Shown here: positions 43,525 through 56,189 of the stretch, piece after piece | How the letters are laid out: every line of letters begins with the position of its first letter | How positions within the stretch are numbered: position 1 is the first letter of the stretch | From: Ceratopteris richardii | Taxonomy: Eukaryota; Streptophyta; Polypodiopsida; Polypodiales; Pteridaceae | NCBI GenBank assembly: GCA_020310875.1 | Contig: CM035432.1 | Location: 96,109,467-96,173,466, forward strand | Reading direction: 5' to 3' | Length of the DNA: 64,000 bases | Made by a program: the position numbers and the translations under genes | The notes under the pieces: model-generated | What the model was told of the DNA's origin: nothing | Databases searched by the model: none | What the model saw: the letters and a program-made list of their open reading frames with translations, nothing else

Positions 43525-46500
43525 ATAGCCACGATCAACGGATTTCTGCATGCGCTGCGTGGGGATCGAACCTGCACCATGAGGATGAGAGGCTCCACAA
43601 CTATCCACCACGCCTTTTGGCTTTTAGTATACATATTCTTTCGTGTTTTATGGATGGATGAGGTTTTATGTAAAGATGATTGAAGCCGGCTGCACCAGCT
43701 TATCGAACAGAGAAAAGACCAGGTCGTCAGTGACACAGGGGGCGGAAATTATGGACTTTGTGCAGGCGACAACATCGTGGATGGATTTTTCTCTTTGGAG
43801 AGATGCGTGGGGAAGAAAAGTCGTCTATGCAGTTATCAGTTCTAAACTTCTACATTCGTCCAGCTTCAAACACACACAGATGGCTGAGAATCTTATGGTT
43901 TAACCATTGTGCCAAGAACTATGGAGACCGAGCTCAAGGTGTTTGCACTTGCCCAACAAGATTTCCATAGAAGTAAAAATGTTGGCACTCAACTATCCAT
44001 CAGTCTCCATCGACCTCAGCTTGAGATTTATCTTTCGAGCTTTTCATAAAGAAAGATGTATTCTCTCTCCATCTCCTTTCAACAGAGAAGAGATAGGAGT
44101 GATGCAGATTTGGTGCACATACGGCATAAACTCTCGAACATCGGCTTTCAAAGTGGAAGAGGTTGGAACATGTTAATCACAGGTATTACCGTTTCAATTT
44201 CTAAAGGTTTGAAATTTTGAGAAGGACCATGAATTTTTAGCAGGCCAAGATCCGAGAGGGAAATCATATGTACGGAGAGTATGAGACATGTACTCTCACC
44301 TATAGTCAAGGATTCCCTCAAAATACACCAAAGATTAAGTTTTTGGCACCTCCAAAGTAGCCTAGTTCTATGATTTTCACATGATTTTCAGGAGCTATTT
44401 TGATAAATAGCCATTTTGGGAAGGGAAAAAGAAGAGGTATTTTTCATAGATTTATGGAAAAACTCATGCACACATATAGTATAGTGTATTGACTACCATC
44501 CAAGATCAAGAAATCCATAAGATATCTCAGTATGACGGGAGTTTGAAGCTCCACAAAACCCCCTTCCATCACAGTTTGACAAAAAATTTCAGCACCTAAA
44601 TTTGAGAAAATCCCATTTTGGAAGAGGGAAAAATAGGTGCAATAGATATGGATGGATGGGAAAAAGTATATTTACTGAGAGTATGGTATATGGACTTCTT
44701 AGAAGAATCATTAGATTCATAAAAATGATAAGTTAAGAAGGAATTTTAGTTCCTCAAAGACCCCCTTCCCACACTTTTTGGAAAATTTTAGAAATTAATC
44801 TTTTGCCAAACTCCACTTCTCGGAGTAAGAAAAAGATCATTTAGAGGCTTCCTATGGATTATTGTGCATAATCCAAGAGAAATCCACACTTAGAGTGGAT
44901 TAAAAGCTTGCTAAGAGCTCCCATTCAAGTTTTTGTATAAAAGCAAAAATCTTGATTTAGGCTTCTTTTGGGGAGCGAATTAGCATGTACGAAGGGAGGA
45001 TTTGGAAAAGTGAAAATAGGCCTAAGCATCTTCATATATCACTCTCTGAGATTATGGAGAGAATTTTAGGATTTGCTTGATGGAAGAATGCTTTTGGGCA
45101 CCCCAAAAATCACATTTTTACACTTTTTCCAGCCCCTCCAACAGTCCACTAGTTTGGCATGTCCCATTTGGAATGGCCATATCTTGGGCTAGGAAACTCC
45201 AAATTGGACGTGCTACGGCTCGTTTCGAAGAGCACAAGGTCTACTTTACGTTTATGAGAAAAAATTTTGGAAAGAAAAAATTTTTGCAGGTCTGAACAGG
45301 TCTGCAAAGTCTGAACAGTTTTGGGCGACTACCTTCCGGGAGCCATATCTTTCAAACCGGGAAGGCGATTTGAGTAATTTCACTTCGATTTCTTTGCACA
45401 TGTTATATAATTCAGTTTATGAACATTTGCAGCTCCTAAAGTGATTTTTGCAGGTCTAAAGAAGGATTACTAATGCATTTTTTGCCTAAATTTGCATTAA
45501 TTTTGTAATCACCTGACCATGCTTTATGTTTTGGGGAGTGCTCCGATGTTTTCGGACACTTCAAAGTGTATGTTAGGACCTGAGGAGGAAGGTGCAGAGA
45601 TCTCGAAGCTTGTCGAGAGCGATTGGATGCATGCAATTCCAAAATCAGACTACTCAGGGATGTATATTTTATGCTTTCTGGCATTTTATTTATGTTATGG
45701 CATGTTCTGTATCTACATGCATGAATGGGATTGCATACATCAAGTGTTGATCATTGTTTAAGATCTTAAAAGTATGGATCAACATGCAGGAAGTATACTT
45801 TTTGATTGTTTGCAGGAAAGAAGATTATAGAAATCATATGGCTATGCAACACCGGCAATGGTTGCTAGCAAATACTTTTGTGTTTTTGCAGGTCATGGAA
45901 TCCATATATAAGTTTATGGCGTGCATGCCATGGGCCTGTCAAGCCCTATGTTTTTGGGTGGCCTGAGTGCCACTGAGCTATGGTTTAATTTTTTTTGGGA
46001 TTCTATTTCCTGGGGAAATGCTGTCGAAATTTTTCTTACCGCATGGCGTTATATACGCACTTGCTTTTAGGTAAGAGTGTTATGGCATAGTAACATGCCT
46101 TTCTGCAAACATCAATAAGTTTTAGGCATGCTTATAAGCATGTATTTGATGGACTTAGGACCATCAGAATATTATATATAAAGCAACTTCGGTAGTAGCA
46201 GGATCCCTATATATAATCCTTATGGATTTAGACCATAGGATTGCTAACGGAAGGAGCTACACCTTCACCATTAGTAATGTGCACAAGCAATCCTATAGGT
46301 TCAGGAAGTTGCATTCAGGCACGGGAGATACATTTATCATAATCTCCAAGGTAGTGAAGAATTATTTATCTTCACAAGAGTCTCATATGATGATTAGGAG
46401 ACTATGGGGGTATCATGATGAATACCCAAAGAGTGACTAGTTTCACTCATGCACATCACTTGACCAAGTAGTGAAGCATTTTTGCTACACTACTAAGGAA

Positions 46501-48940
46501 ACCAAATGGATGGGATCATAAAGATGGGTTTCATGAGATAGCATCGACGGATGCTTATGTGATTCGAGTGATGGTTAGGAAGGTCATAGGCATGGCACTA
46601 GCTCTATGGTATAGAGCATAGATCCTTTACTCAGGAATAATTGGGGTACCCAATACATATATATGTATATCAGGATCTACAGAGAGGAACTTAGACTCAG
46701 TCTTTGTACCTACGAACAAGTTGGTTTGGAACAGAAAGGGATATCCATTGTCACACATTCACTAGAACCAAACTAACTAGTTCAAGGACATGGGACTCAT
46801 TTCAGTCCACTGACATGATTTTTAGGATATGGGATTCATTAGAGTCCACCTACATATTCCTTTACATGGAATATATGTATTCGGTTTAGTGTAGGTATGA
46901 TACTATGAATTGGAAGAAGTTTTCACTGGTATGGGACGGTGGAAATGACTTCCCTTTGAGCACTCTTCTTCTATGGCCAGGAAGAAAAGGACTCATCATT
47001 CATGGCATCATGTCTCACTAGATCAGAGGAGAGCTCTTAGTAGACATCTCCTTAAGATTGGGAGTTATCTTTCACAGTATGGGAAGATTTATTCTTCCAG
47101 TAGAGAATGTGGTAGGTGATTTTATCACCATGGATATCACATACTCATGTTGTGCTTTCAGGAAGGATAATTCCATCAGTTTCATTGGATCGTATAGATC
47201 CATCCACAGAGTATGGTTGGCAGAGATAGTTCTTCACTATGGATACACATATGTTTACGGTATCATGTCACATCATTGCTGACCATTTTAGTAGAGGGCT
47301 TTGACCCTTATTAGGAATTTATTTTCTCCACTCTTCACTACATACACCTTCATTAGTTAGCAGAGATCTGTTCTCCATCTTCATAGGAATATGTGATGAG
47401 GGATTATGCATTAGTTATGGAAGAGAGGACTAAATAAATTCATGAGTTTCTCTTTTAAGGTAAGGAGAAAGTGGGAATCAGCTCAGAGATCCATGAGGGA
47501 TCTTACTTTAGTTCAGTACTCTCACTTTAGCTCCTATACTTTGGGAGAGAAAGAAGGAAAGGAAAACATAATTTCTTCATAGGGGAAGAATAGAGTATGT
47601 TTTCATTTAGATAGAAGAGGTGTTTTGAAAACATCTCTTAATCTATATTTGAGAAGGAATTCATTTCCTCTACTTTTCCATGTAATTTTCCTTCATATGG
47701 GAGTATGATTCTCCACTATTTTGGAAGGAAAAGTATGGAGAACTTATGTGCATGTTCTCACCTATGGATGAGTAGAGAAAATGGATTCAACACAATCTCT
47801 TTCAAAGGGAAAGGGAAAGTGGAATAGTTTCCACTGCTAGAGTTTTCTCCTTAGAAGAGATTACAGAGATAGACATGGAGAGAGTTTCACTTTCTCATTT
47901 AGATTGTCTAGATAGGAGTGGCACTCTTCTATTAAAGACAAGAGGGAGATCAGTTAATCATGATGGTTAGATTGAGTCTCACATGGAGACTCTAGAGAGA
48001 AGTAGTTATGTTTATTTCCACTGATGGTCCTTGACTAGATGAGATGATCTAGTTATTGACATTAGTGAAACTGGAAGTAGAGATATGACTCTTCTCTTTA
48101 TACTTTCCAGGAGATAGGGATATATCTAACCTATTATGGTACCAAACTCTTAGTTGGTGTTACATCATGAGTATGATGAGTAAACATCAGTTAGGAGGAT
48201 GGGTACTTAGGGATTATCTGAATCTCAAAGGGAATGCTTTTTGCATTCATATGGCAAACTACAGGGAAGAGAAATATTAGAGTTTGCACTAGTGCCAATT
48301 GATGCTCTTCCATTAGAACTTAGTCCAATGCTAAAGGATGGCAAACCACAGACTTCTTGGTTGGTGGAATGTAGAGATTTCATTCCACTACTAAGAAATT
48401 CTTATATATGAGTTAGATGATGGATTTGCATAGTTCACAAGGTAGTTTAGACAAAACTACCACTTGTGATTACACTCAAGGCTAAGAAGACCTAGAGTGG
48501 TATGAGGGCAATCTATCATCTAGTCTTAGATGGGTTTGGAGTCACTTATTATGGGATTTTGTTCTATACTTCAGAGGATTTTATGGTTTATTATCTCCAC
48601 TATGATACAGTCAAGCTTATAAGTTTGGCACTTTACACTTTCTTTTCATATTATTACTCCATAGAGGATACATCATATGGACTTAGGTCATTTGGATGAT
48701 GTAGTATGTTATGGGAGTGATAGTTTGGAGGTGAAGTGTATATGGGAGATAGTAGGCACCACTCAGACGGTTTCCCACCTTTGAGATGATCTCATATGAG
48801 ATCTCTTAAGGGGAAGGATATGGGGAAACAACACACAGAGATGACCATGTACATAGAGTACATGGGGTTCAGGGGAGTCCGAGCACTTTCTTCTACTATT
48901 ACGGACATTTCATCTACATTTTCGAGGACGAAAATGCTTT
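43525..48940 (+). other. Interior of the LARD-like element, no recognised protein
   Basis: Only short frames (up to 86 codons, for example 43643-43903) that match no family I know. Just before the polypurine tract the reading FSRTKMLLRGRK / FEDENAFKGKE resembles the very end of many gypsy polyproteins, hinting that the interior is a decayed gypsy body or was built on one. Confidence 0.6.
43555..43615 (-). other. Degenerate tRNA-like sequence in the leader
   Basis: The minus strand reads GGCGTGG ... GGTTCGATCC ... CCACGC. GGTTCGATCC (43563-43572) is a perfect tRNA B-box and the ends can pair as an acceptor stem. TGGTGGATAGTTGTGGAG resembles an A-box. The total length is about 60 nt, too short for a normal tRNA, so a decayed tRNA or tRNA-derived relic is likelier. 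Confidence 0.4.
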
Positions 48941-48954
48941 TAAGGGGAAGGAAA
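48939..48954 (+). promoter_or_regulatory. Polypurine tract
   Basis: TAAGGGGAAGGAAA directly precedes the 3' LTR. Confidence 0.85.
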
Positions 48955-49208
48955 TGTCACATCATGGGGGTTGTGAGAACACCTCTTGGGTGAGGTGGCA
49001 GAGATGCCACTTGGCACCAACAAGGACTTATGTCATATAGTAGAGGAATTAAGAGATATTGACTATGACTCATTATCAGATGGGTAAGAGAAGCTCGGCG
49101 GTTGGGAGGTGAACAAAAAGCGTAATCTCTGTGTGTTGAGGTCGAGGTCGTCGTCCAAGAGCTGAAGTGATGACAGTTTCGATGGGCGCCATCAAAAGGA
49201 ATGAGACA
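48955..49208 (+). repeat. 3' LTR of the LARD-like element
   Basis: 254 bp; differs at one visible position from the 5' LTR. Followed by CTGAT. Confidence 0.95.
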
Positions 49209-49213
49209 CTGAT

Positions 49214-50311
49214 TCATCTTAGTATTTCTTAATGATACATTTGTATACTCTAAAGATGATCATGAGAATGTTGTACATCTCAAGAAGACATTACAAACTC
49301 TTTGGGAACACAAATTATATGGAAAGAAGAGTAAGTGTTTTTTTGCTAAGGATAAATTTGTGTATCTAGGAAGAGTCATATCTAAAGAAGGAATTCATAT
49401 AGATGATGATAAAATATGAGAGAGTGTTAGAAGTTTTCTATGATTGGCACAACATGAGAGAGTACATATTAAGGACTTCTCTAAGATAGCTAATCCCCTG
49501 ACAAAGTTGAATAAGAAGAATGCACAATTTGTGTCGAGTGATGCTTGTAGAAAATCATTTCAATCATTGAAACAAAAGGTTGTTGAAAATTGTGTTTTGA
49601 AAATACCAGAAATGGGAAAGCCTTTTGTGGTTGCGTGTGATGAAAGTGGTAGGAGGATAGAATGTAATCTTTCATAGGATGGTAGGGTGCTTGTATATGA
49701 GTCTATAAACTTAAGAAAAAATGAACTCCATTATCCCAATCATGATCTAGGAATGCTTGCCATCGTACATGCACTGAAGGATTTGGGACATCTATTGTTA
49801 GGGTTTGAGTTAGACTTTAAGACATATCATCAAAGTCTAAAATATATTTTCACAGAACCATTGCTTAACATTAGGCAAAATTGTTGGATTGAATTACTAA
49901 GTGAGTATGATTTTGACATTAAGTATTTGGGTATTAAGGTAAATAAAATCGTTGATGCACTGCATCACAAACAAATTCAAGAAGAACTTAAACATGACTC
50001 TTTTTTATGCACCTATTTTGATTTTTTTGCATGCAAACAAGGGATTGATGTATCAAGACAAATTTCCTTTGCAGAATGGATCTTTGTATTGTAACAATTG
50101 ATTATGCATATCTTATGACTCTCCACTAAAAGTTTGAATATTGCATGATTGTCATGATGCACATTTTTCTACACATCCAGGTTATTCAAGGACCTAGGTT
50201 AAAAAAATGTTCTTACTTCTGACCATGTAAAAAGCGGGATATTAGAGATTATGTTATTCAATGTTTAAAATACCAAAAGGTGAAATCTGAGTTTAAGAGA
50301 ATGCATGGAAT
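49214..50311 (+). pseudogene. Gypsy RT, RNase H and HHCC remnant
   Basis: It continues the RT split at 43257: FILVFLNDTFVYSKDD (Asn in place of the second catalytic Asp), KKSKCFFAKDKFVYLGRVIS and KEGIHID. RNase H: FVVACDESGRRIECNLS, VLVYESINLRKNELHYPNHD, LGMLAIVHALKDLGHLLLGF and FKTYHQSLKYIF. The last part (50150-50311) holds traces of the integrase zinc domain (HDCHDAHFS, CLKYQKVKSEF). It is cut at 50311 by a copia LTR and continues at 55312. Confidence 0.87.
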
Positions 50312-50535
50312 TGTTGATATATTTTGGTAGTGATGTGTGTAAACACATTAGGACTATTGGAGCACTTTTCCCTCTTTAGGAGGTTTTTTCCCTCGGCTTG
50401 TATATATGCCTATAACCTAATGGGTTACTTATCTTTGTATATTCTCTTGGTAATACATTTAGTATGTTGTGTTGTGCTCCAAGCTTCTTCTCCTTTGTGT
50501 TGTTCATGTGCTTCTGTAGACCTCAAACTCCAAGA
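50312..50535 (+). repeat. 5' LTR of the decayed copia
   Basis: About 224 bp, followed by ATTGGTAATAGAG, a degenerate tRNA-iMet primer site. Substitutions and indels against the 3' LTR are numerous, so the insertion is old. Confidence 0.85.
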
Positions 50536-50829
50536 ATTGGTAATAGAGAAGGTCTTCACTTCATCTAGGGTGTAGTCGACACCCCTCCTATTTGAGCTTG
50601 TTTTATCCTTCCAATGCACTACCACAGTGCTTGTGTAGGCAATTTCATCTTCTTATGCCAAAGACATATACAGATTTTCGTTTGCTAGTATAAGCGCCTC
50701 AAAGTTTGATACACATTTAGCAAAACATGAAAGGGTATTTTTGTTCGACTTTTTGAGATACAATCATTTTTCTCCATTAGGGTATGTTAGTCAGTGGCTA
50801 TGGCTAAAGTAGTGATGTATTCTATATTT

Positions 50830-51700
50830 TGGTTGTTGAGGAAAATTTTGATGGTACCAATTATCCATTATAGGCTTATATGATGCATCAAGTATTAGTT
50901 TCAAAAGGACTATGCAATGTTGTAGAGGGTGTTGAATTATACCTATTTCACTTGCAAATGCAATTGGCAAAGGTGATGGAGATATTTAGGTTCCTGCTCA
51001 TGCTCCAGTTCCTACTACACCTACTATAGAGCAACTTTGATGGGATAGCAAAGATGCTCACACACATGCATTGATAGCCTTGTCTGCCAAACGTGCTATT
51101 ATTCCCCACATGGGCTCCTGCAAAACAACAAAGGATGGTTGGAATACACTAACTACTTTATACTAGACAAGGAATGAGGCTCGTGTTGCTTACCTCTAAA
51201 AACAGTTGCAGAGTGAGCACATGAATGAAGGATATTCCATGGATAGTTTTTTGACAAAGAGAAAAGATTTGAAGGAGCAGTTCATTTTTGCTAATGAAAT
51301 CTTGCTAGATAGTTCACTTGTGTAGACCCTTCTAAATGTTCTTCCAAATTCATATCAAAGTTTTGCTTTGACTCTTTGATAGATGATGAAAGGCAAAAAA
51401 ATGCCCTAACATTTGAGGAATTAGTCTCTGTTTTGTTGCATAAAGACCCATCGAAGTAGAACAGGTCCATTATGTGTGTCACAGATCAAGTGTTCCTAGC
51501 TAGTTAGAAGGTTAAGTCAATGGAGCTCATCTACTAGTAAGCAAAAATTAGCTAATTTTGCACAATCAAATAAAGATGAAAAAGACAAGAAGAAAATAGA
51601 AAAGCGGAAATAGTTTTGCAAATACTATAATGGAAAATCATCATGTCATAAGGAGCTATCCAAAACTGGCCACAAAAGAGGCAAAGAAGAAAGAGGCTGG
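50830..51700 (+). pseudogene. Copia Gag remnant
   Basis: Fragments WDSKDAHTHALIALSAKRAI, SCKTTKDGWNTLTTLY, QLQSEHMNEGYSMDSFLTKR and LLNVLPNSYQSF belong to a UBN2 Gag. The zinc knuckle region near 51620-51670 is degraded. Many stops. Confidence 0.8.
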
Positions 51701-51829
51701 ATGATTGTTGTAGAGGCCTTTACACCCAAAACAGAGTCTGCTAATCTTGTGCAGAATGAAGAATGGGCATTTACCACTGTTTGCAGTTATGAACCATTTT
51801 GTCATGAACAGTGTATGTCTACAGTAGAA

Positions 51830-52215
51830 TCAGATGTCTGGTACTTTGATAGTGGGGAAACCAAACATATTACCTTGTAGCACAATTTCTTCACTTCACT
51901 TGAGCCTGCCCCTACAGGGAATACTATCACATGTGCCAATAACTCCTCTTATCCTATTATGGGAGTTAGTAAGATCATTCTAACTACTACTGATGGTAGT
52001 TCTTTTACATTTTCATGTGCTTTATTTGTGCCAGGGATCAAGAAAAATATGTTGTCAATTTTCGCATTAGCTAAGATTGTCTTGGTTGTGAAAATTGTTG
52101 ATGATGGATGTAGAGTTCATGATCTGTCAAATGGCAATATCATTATTGCTTTTGCCATTTTATGTTGTGGGTTGTATTATCTCATAGATTATGCAAAAAT
52201 CTATGAATGATGAAA
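51830..52215 (+). pseudogene. Copia protease remnant
   Basis: SDVWYFDSGETKHIT (the active site is DSGE in place of DSGA), a stop, then TCANNSSYPIMGVSKIILTT, LFVPGIKKNMLSIFALAK and DLSNGNIIIAFA. Confidence 0.85.
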
Positions 52216-52249
52216 TCAACATGTGTAGTTCGAGATTCTTAGCTTATGT

Positions 52250-53200
52250 TAGATGCAAAGCTTTGGCATGCACACTTTGGTCATTTGAATTTTTCTAGTT
52301 TGCTACACTTTTAGAAATCTGAAATTCTGTCCTCTTTGCCCAAACTTGAGGAAACTGGTAAAAATTATTGTGAAGGTTGCATTTTTGGGAAAAATGCAAC
52401 ATTCCTCCTTCCTAAAAGATGGTTTCATTTGAGCTACTAAAAAATTGTAGCTTTTTCACAGTGATGTCTATGGTCCTATGCAGACACCTTCTTTGGGCAA
52501 CTATCTTTACTTTGTGACTTTCATGGATGATTTTTCTAGGCATGCATGGGCATATCCATTGAAAGCAAAGTCTAAAGTGTTTATGTGCATCAAACATTTT
52601 TTTGGTTTTGGCTAAAAATCTGTCAGCATGTAAAATGGGCACACTCCATTTTGATCGAGGTGGGAATATATGTCTTCTGACCTCAAAGCATTTTTGGTTG
52701 AACATGGGATAGAATATCAGTGTATAGTTCCATATACAACCCAACAGAATGGAGTTTTTAAAAGGAATAATAGATGTATGGCCAAGTGTCAGGCTTTACC
52801 ACATAGTTTCTACCTTGAGGCCATTGTGTGTGTAGCATATGTACTTAACAAGTGTCCCACTAACTCTTTGTAATCTATCGCTCCATATGAGGCTTCCCAT
52901 GGTCGTAATCCATCTGTTGCTCATGTGCGTGTTTTTGGTTGTCTAGCATATGCATTAGTGCATGAAGAAAAATGTAGGAAATTGGATAATAAAGTATTGA
53001 AATGTAATTTTGTTGGCTATAGTTATGAAAGCAAAGGCTATCTCCTATATCATCCACAAGCTAAACACACTTTGGTTAGTTGTGATGTTTTTGTGGGAGA
53101 TGCTATTAAGCCATTACTTTCACGTACAAAGGAGACATCTGTTAGCTCCAAAGACATGTATGATACTTTTCTACCTCTTTTTATAGGTTGACAGTCTAGT
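52250..53200 (+). pseudogene. Copia integrase remnant
   Basis: LWHAHFGHLNFSSLL-like pre-integrase, CEGCIFGKNATF, SDVYGPMQTPSLGNYLYFVT, FMDDFSRHAWAYPLKAKS, then a shift, VEHGIEYQCIVPYTTQQNGV, the integrase C-terminus VFGCLAYALVHEEKCRKLD and CNFVGYSYESKGYLLYHPQA. Confidence 0.85.
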
Positions 53201-53469
53201 GCTAGTCCTAATGAGGCAACTTCTCAACCTTTACAGGTTTCATGTGATGACGGAGATCATTTCATTTCTGATGGAGATTTACATCATGCACTTATTGATG
53301 AGAGAGTTGATATTAAGGAGGCAAAAACTATGCTAAAATGGCTGGTATAGAATTTGTGTGATAGTGAATTAGATGCACCTCTATCATATCATACTCGTTC
53401 AAGCTCTCACAATGCTTTTTTTGCATCAAATTTCTATGCTATGGCTATGTCTAGTATGCATGACGAGAT

Positions 53470-54967
53470 GAGTCTATTTTGTTTGATGAAGCACATAATT
53501 CTGCAAATTGGATGGCCAATATGAAATTAGAATATGGTGTGATTATGAAAAATGGTACCTATTCTTTATGTGAATTGCCTCTTGCCAAGAAGGACATTTG
53601 CAGTAAATGGGTATACAAGCTCAAGCATAAGCCCACTAGAACAGTTAAGAGGTATAAGGTTAGGCTTATTGCAAAGGGTTATGCTCAAGAAAGAGGCATT
53701 GATTTGATGAGATCTTTGCTCCGCCATGCCAAATGACTACTGTTCATAGCATTTGTGCACATGAAGCTCATCATGGTTGGCACATACATCATTTGTGTAT
53801 TAAAATTGCATTTCCAAATGATGAATTGCATGAAGAAGTGTATGTTTTTCAGCCTCGTGGTTTTGTGCCAAAAGGGCATGATAGAAAAGTGTACCCGTTG
53901 AAGAAGGATTTTTATGGTTTGAAGCAAGCACCACGTGCTTGGTATGAAAAGATACATGTCTACCTGATTGCACATGGTTTTGAGAATAGTCAAGTTGAGA
54001 GCACCTTATATGTTAATCGTGCAAATGATGTGCTTCTGATCCTTGTTATCTATGTTGATGACATGTTGCTCACTGGTCCTCATGAGAAGCATATGCTGAT
54101 TTTAAGGTTGATTTTCATGCCTCATTGGAGATGTCAAATTTGGGACATTTGTATCATTATTTGGGCATTTGACTTATGCAAGTTGATGGTGGAATGGCTT
54201 TGTGTCAAAAAAAATATATTTACACATTATTGCAGCATTTTGGCCTTGAAAATTGTAAACCTATTGACATTCCTATGGAAATAGGTTTACGGTTGAGTCT
54301 TCATGATGCTTGAGATGCATTTGATGTTGCTCTCTATCAGCATGGTGTTGGATGCTTGATTGAGTTATGCATTACTCGGCTTGATATTTAGTTTTTTGTC
54401 TCACAAATGAGCAGGTTTATACATTGCCTAGGTATCAAGCATTGGCACACACTTAAGTGCATTTTTTGCTACTTGAGTGGTACACAACTAATTGGATTGT
54501 TTTATCACAAGGGGGGATCCCTACTGCCAAATTTACATGCTTTTTTTGACTCTGACTCAACTGGTTGCTATGACACTCATATGTCCACTATTAGTTTTTC
54601 CTTCATGCTATGTAGATAATTATGCATATCCTAGTTGAGCAAGAAGGAGCCTACTATGGCCACTTCTAGCTCTGAGGATGAGTATAGGGTAGCTTTCATA
54701 GTCATTGTTGATTGTGTGTGGCTGAGATGCCTTATGGTTGATTTGGGTGTTGGTCAATCTTCTACCACCACCATCTTCACTGATAGTCAGAGTGCATTGG
54801 AAATTGCAAGTAACCCTTTGTTCCATGCTCACACTGAGCAGATTGAGGTGCATTATCATTATGTCAAGAAAAGCTTATGTGCTGGGGACATTAGTTTGGC
54901 ATACATGCCCACACAAGAGAACCTTGTAGACCTTTTCACAAAGGCTCTCCCTAGGGAGAAGTTTTAA
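53470..54967 (+). pseudogene. Copia RT and RNase H remnant
   Basis: ICSKWVYKLKHKPTRTVKRY, RLIAKGYAQERGID, HHLCIKIAFPNDELHEEVYV, DFYGLKQAPRAWYEKIHVYL and LLILVIYVDDMLLTGP (YVDD kept), then RNase H: LPNLHAFFDSDSTGCYDTHM, SKKEPTMATSSSEDEYRVAF, IFTDSQSALEIASNPLFHAH, IEVHYHYVKKSLCAGDIS and LVDLFTKALPREKF. At least four frame breaks. Confidence 0.88.
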
Positions 54968-55081
54968 GCTTTCCACAAACCTTTCGGCTTACTTCCTTTT
55001 GTGGATTGATTCCACATAGCTTGGCACTTCCTTATACATGAGTGCCATCTCCTCCTTCATTGCATCACTCCTAGGGGGACT

Positions 55082-55311
55082 TGTTGATATATTTTGATAG
55101 TGATGTGTGTGAACAAACTAGGAGCACCGAGACACTTTTTTCCCTCTTTAGGAGGTATTTTTCCTTGGCGTGTATATACACCTATAGTCATAATGGGTTA
55201 CTTATCTTTGTATATTCTCTTGGTAATACATTGAGTATTGTATGTAGTGCGCCAAGCTTCTTCTCCTTCCTTCTGTTGTTTGCATACTTTTGCAGACCTC
55301 AAACTCCAACA
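55082..55311 (+). repeat. 3' LTR of the decayed copia
   Basis: About 230 bp, TGTTGATAT to CTCCAACA, preceded by CCTAGGGGGAC, a polypurine tract (about 55071-55080). Confidence 0.87.
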
Positions 55312-56185
55312 AGAATGCTTCCATCTTTGGATTTTCCAAATCAGAAGTGGAATTCTATCTCTATGGACTTTACCACTTAATTTCGTATGACCAAAAGCAA
55401 ACATGATACCATATTTGTGGTAGTTGATTGACTAACAAAGATGGAAAATTTCTTCCCTATGAAAAAGACTAATACTGCCTTAAATGTTTGGCAAGACTAT
55501 TTGTAAAAGAAACTTTTGGAGTGCATGGAATACCTAAAATCATAATTTTTGATAGGGACTCCAGGTTCACATCAAAATTTTGGAGAGCAAAATTTGAATC
55601 AATTAGAAATCAACTTCATATGAGCACAACTTTCCATCCAAAAACTAATGGGGAAATTGGGAGGGTTGATCGGATACTTGAAGATATGTTGTGTATGTAT
55701 GTGAATGAGACATAGGATAATTGGATTAAATATTTTCCCTTAGTTGAGTTTGCATACGAAAATTCATGGCATGCATCTATAAAAATGACTCCGTTTGAGG
55801 CTATGTATGGTTATAACTATTTAAATCCACCTTGTTTTTTGGGTTTTTTAGATAAAGTAGAAGTATCCATAGAAATGCTTGAGAATATGGATGAAGAGAA
55901 TGAAAAAATAAGCAACACACAAAAGACGAAAGAAATTCTATGATTTGAAGAAAAGACCACTTGAATTTCAAAAAGATGACATGGTATTTCTTAAAGTCAA
56001 TCCTCACAGATCCAAATTTTTGCTAGGGAAAGATAATAGAATTTCTCCTCGATACGTATGTCCGTTTAGAGTTTTGAAAAATATTGGGTCTCTTGCTTAT
56101 TTGTTGGAATTACTTGAACATTTAAATATTCATCTTGTATTTCATGTTAGCTTACTTAAAACAATATGTACCGATAGTCTTTCTG
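55312..56185 (+). pseudogene. Gypsy integrase core and C-terminus
   Basis: It continues the gypsy from 50311: PSLDFPNQKWNSISMDF (first Asp), VVVD-LTKM, LFVKETFGVHGIPKIIIFDR (second Asp), STTFHPKTNGEIGRVDRILE (the usual third-residue Glu position reads Gly-Arg-Val), WIKYFPLVEFAYENSWHAS, EFQKDDMVFLKVNPHRSK and LLELLEHLNIH. It ends abruptly near 56185, where sequence of the gag-protease part of another gypsy copy begins. Confidence 0.87.
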
Positions 56186-56189
56186 CCTG

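Larger units (their letters stand above)
43258..49208 (+). mobile_element. Non-autonomous LTR retrotransposon (LARD-like), 5.95 kb
   Basis: LTRs 43258-43511 and 48955-49208 are each 254 bp with one visible difference (TTTCAATGG versus TTTCGATGG). The target duplication CTGAT (43253-43257 and 49209-49213) is perfect. It has a tRNA-iMet PBS and a polypurine tract. The 5.4-kb interior lacks recognisable gag or pol. It sits in the RT of the gypsy element, between FHDYLG and FILVFLND. Confidence 0.95.
50312..55311 (+). mobile_element. Ty1/copia element, decayed, inserted in gypsy integrase
   Basis: LTRs 50312-50535 and 55082-55311 share TGTTGATATATTTT starts and CAAACTCCAA ends. The flanks GGAAT (50307-50311) and AGAAT (55312-55316) agree at 4 of 5 positions. 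Inside are gag, protease, integrase, RT and RNase H in copia order, all with stops and shifts. The gypsy frame reads RMHG before it and RMLPSLDFPNQKWNSISMDF after it. Confidence 0.9.

Noticed and set aside
43643-44176. Short frames (86-89 codons) in the LARD interior as genes
   Set aside because: No family resemblance, and frames are not longer than chance in this base composition.
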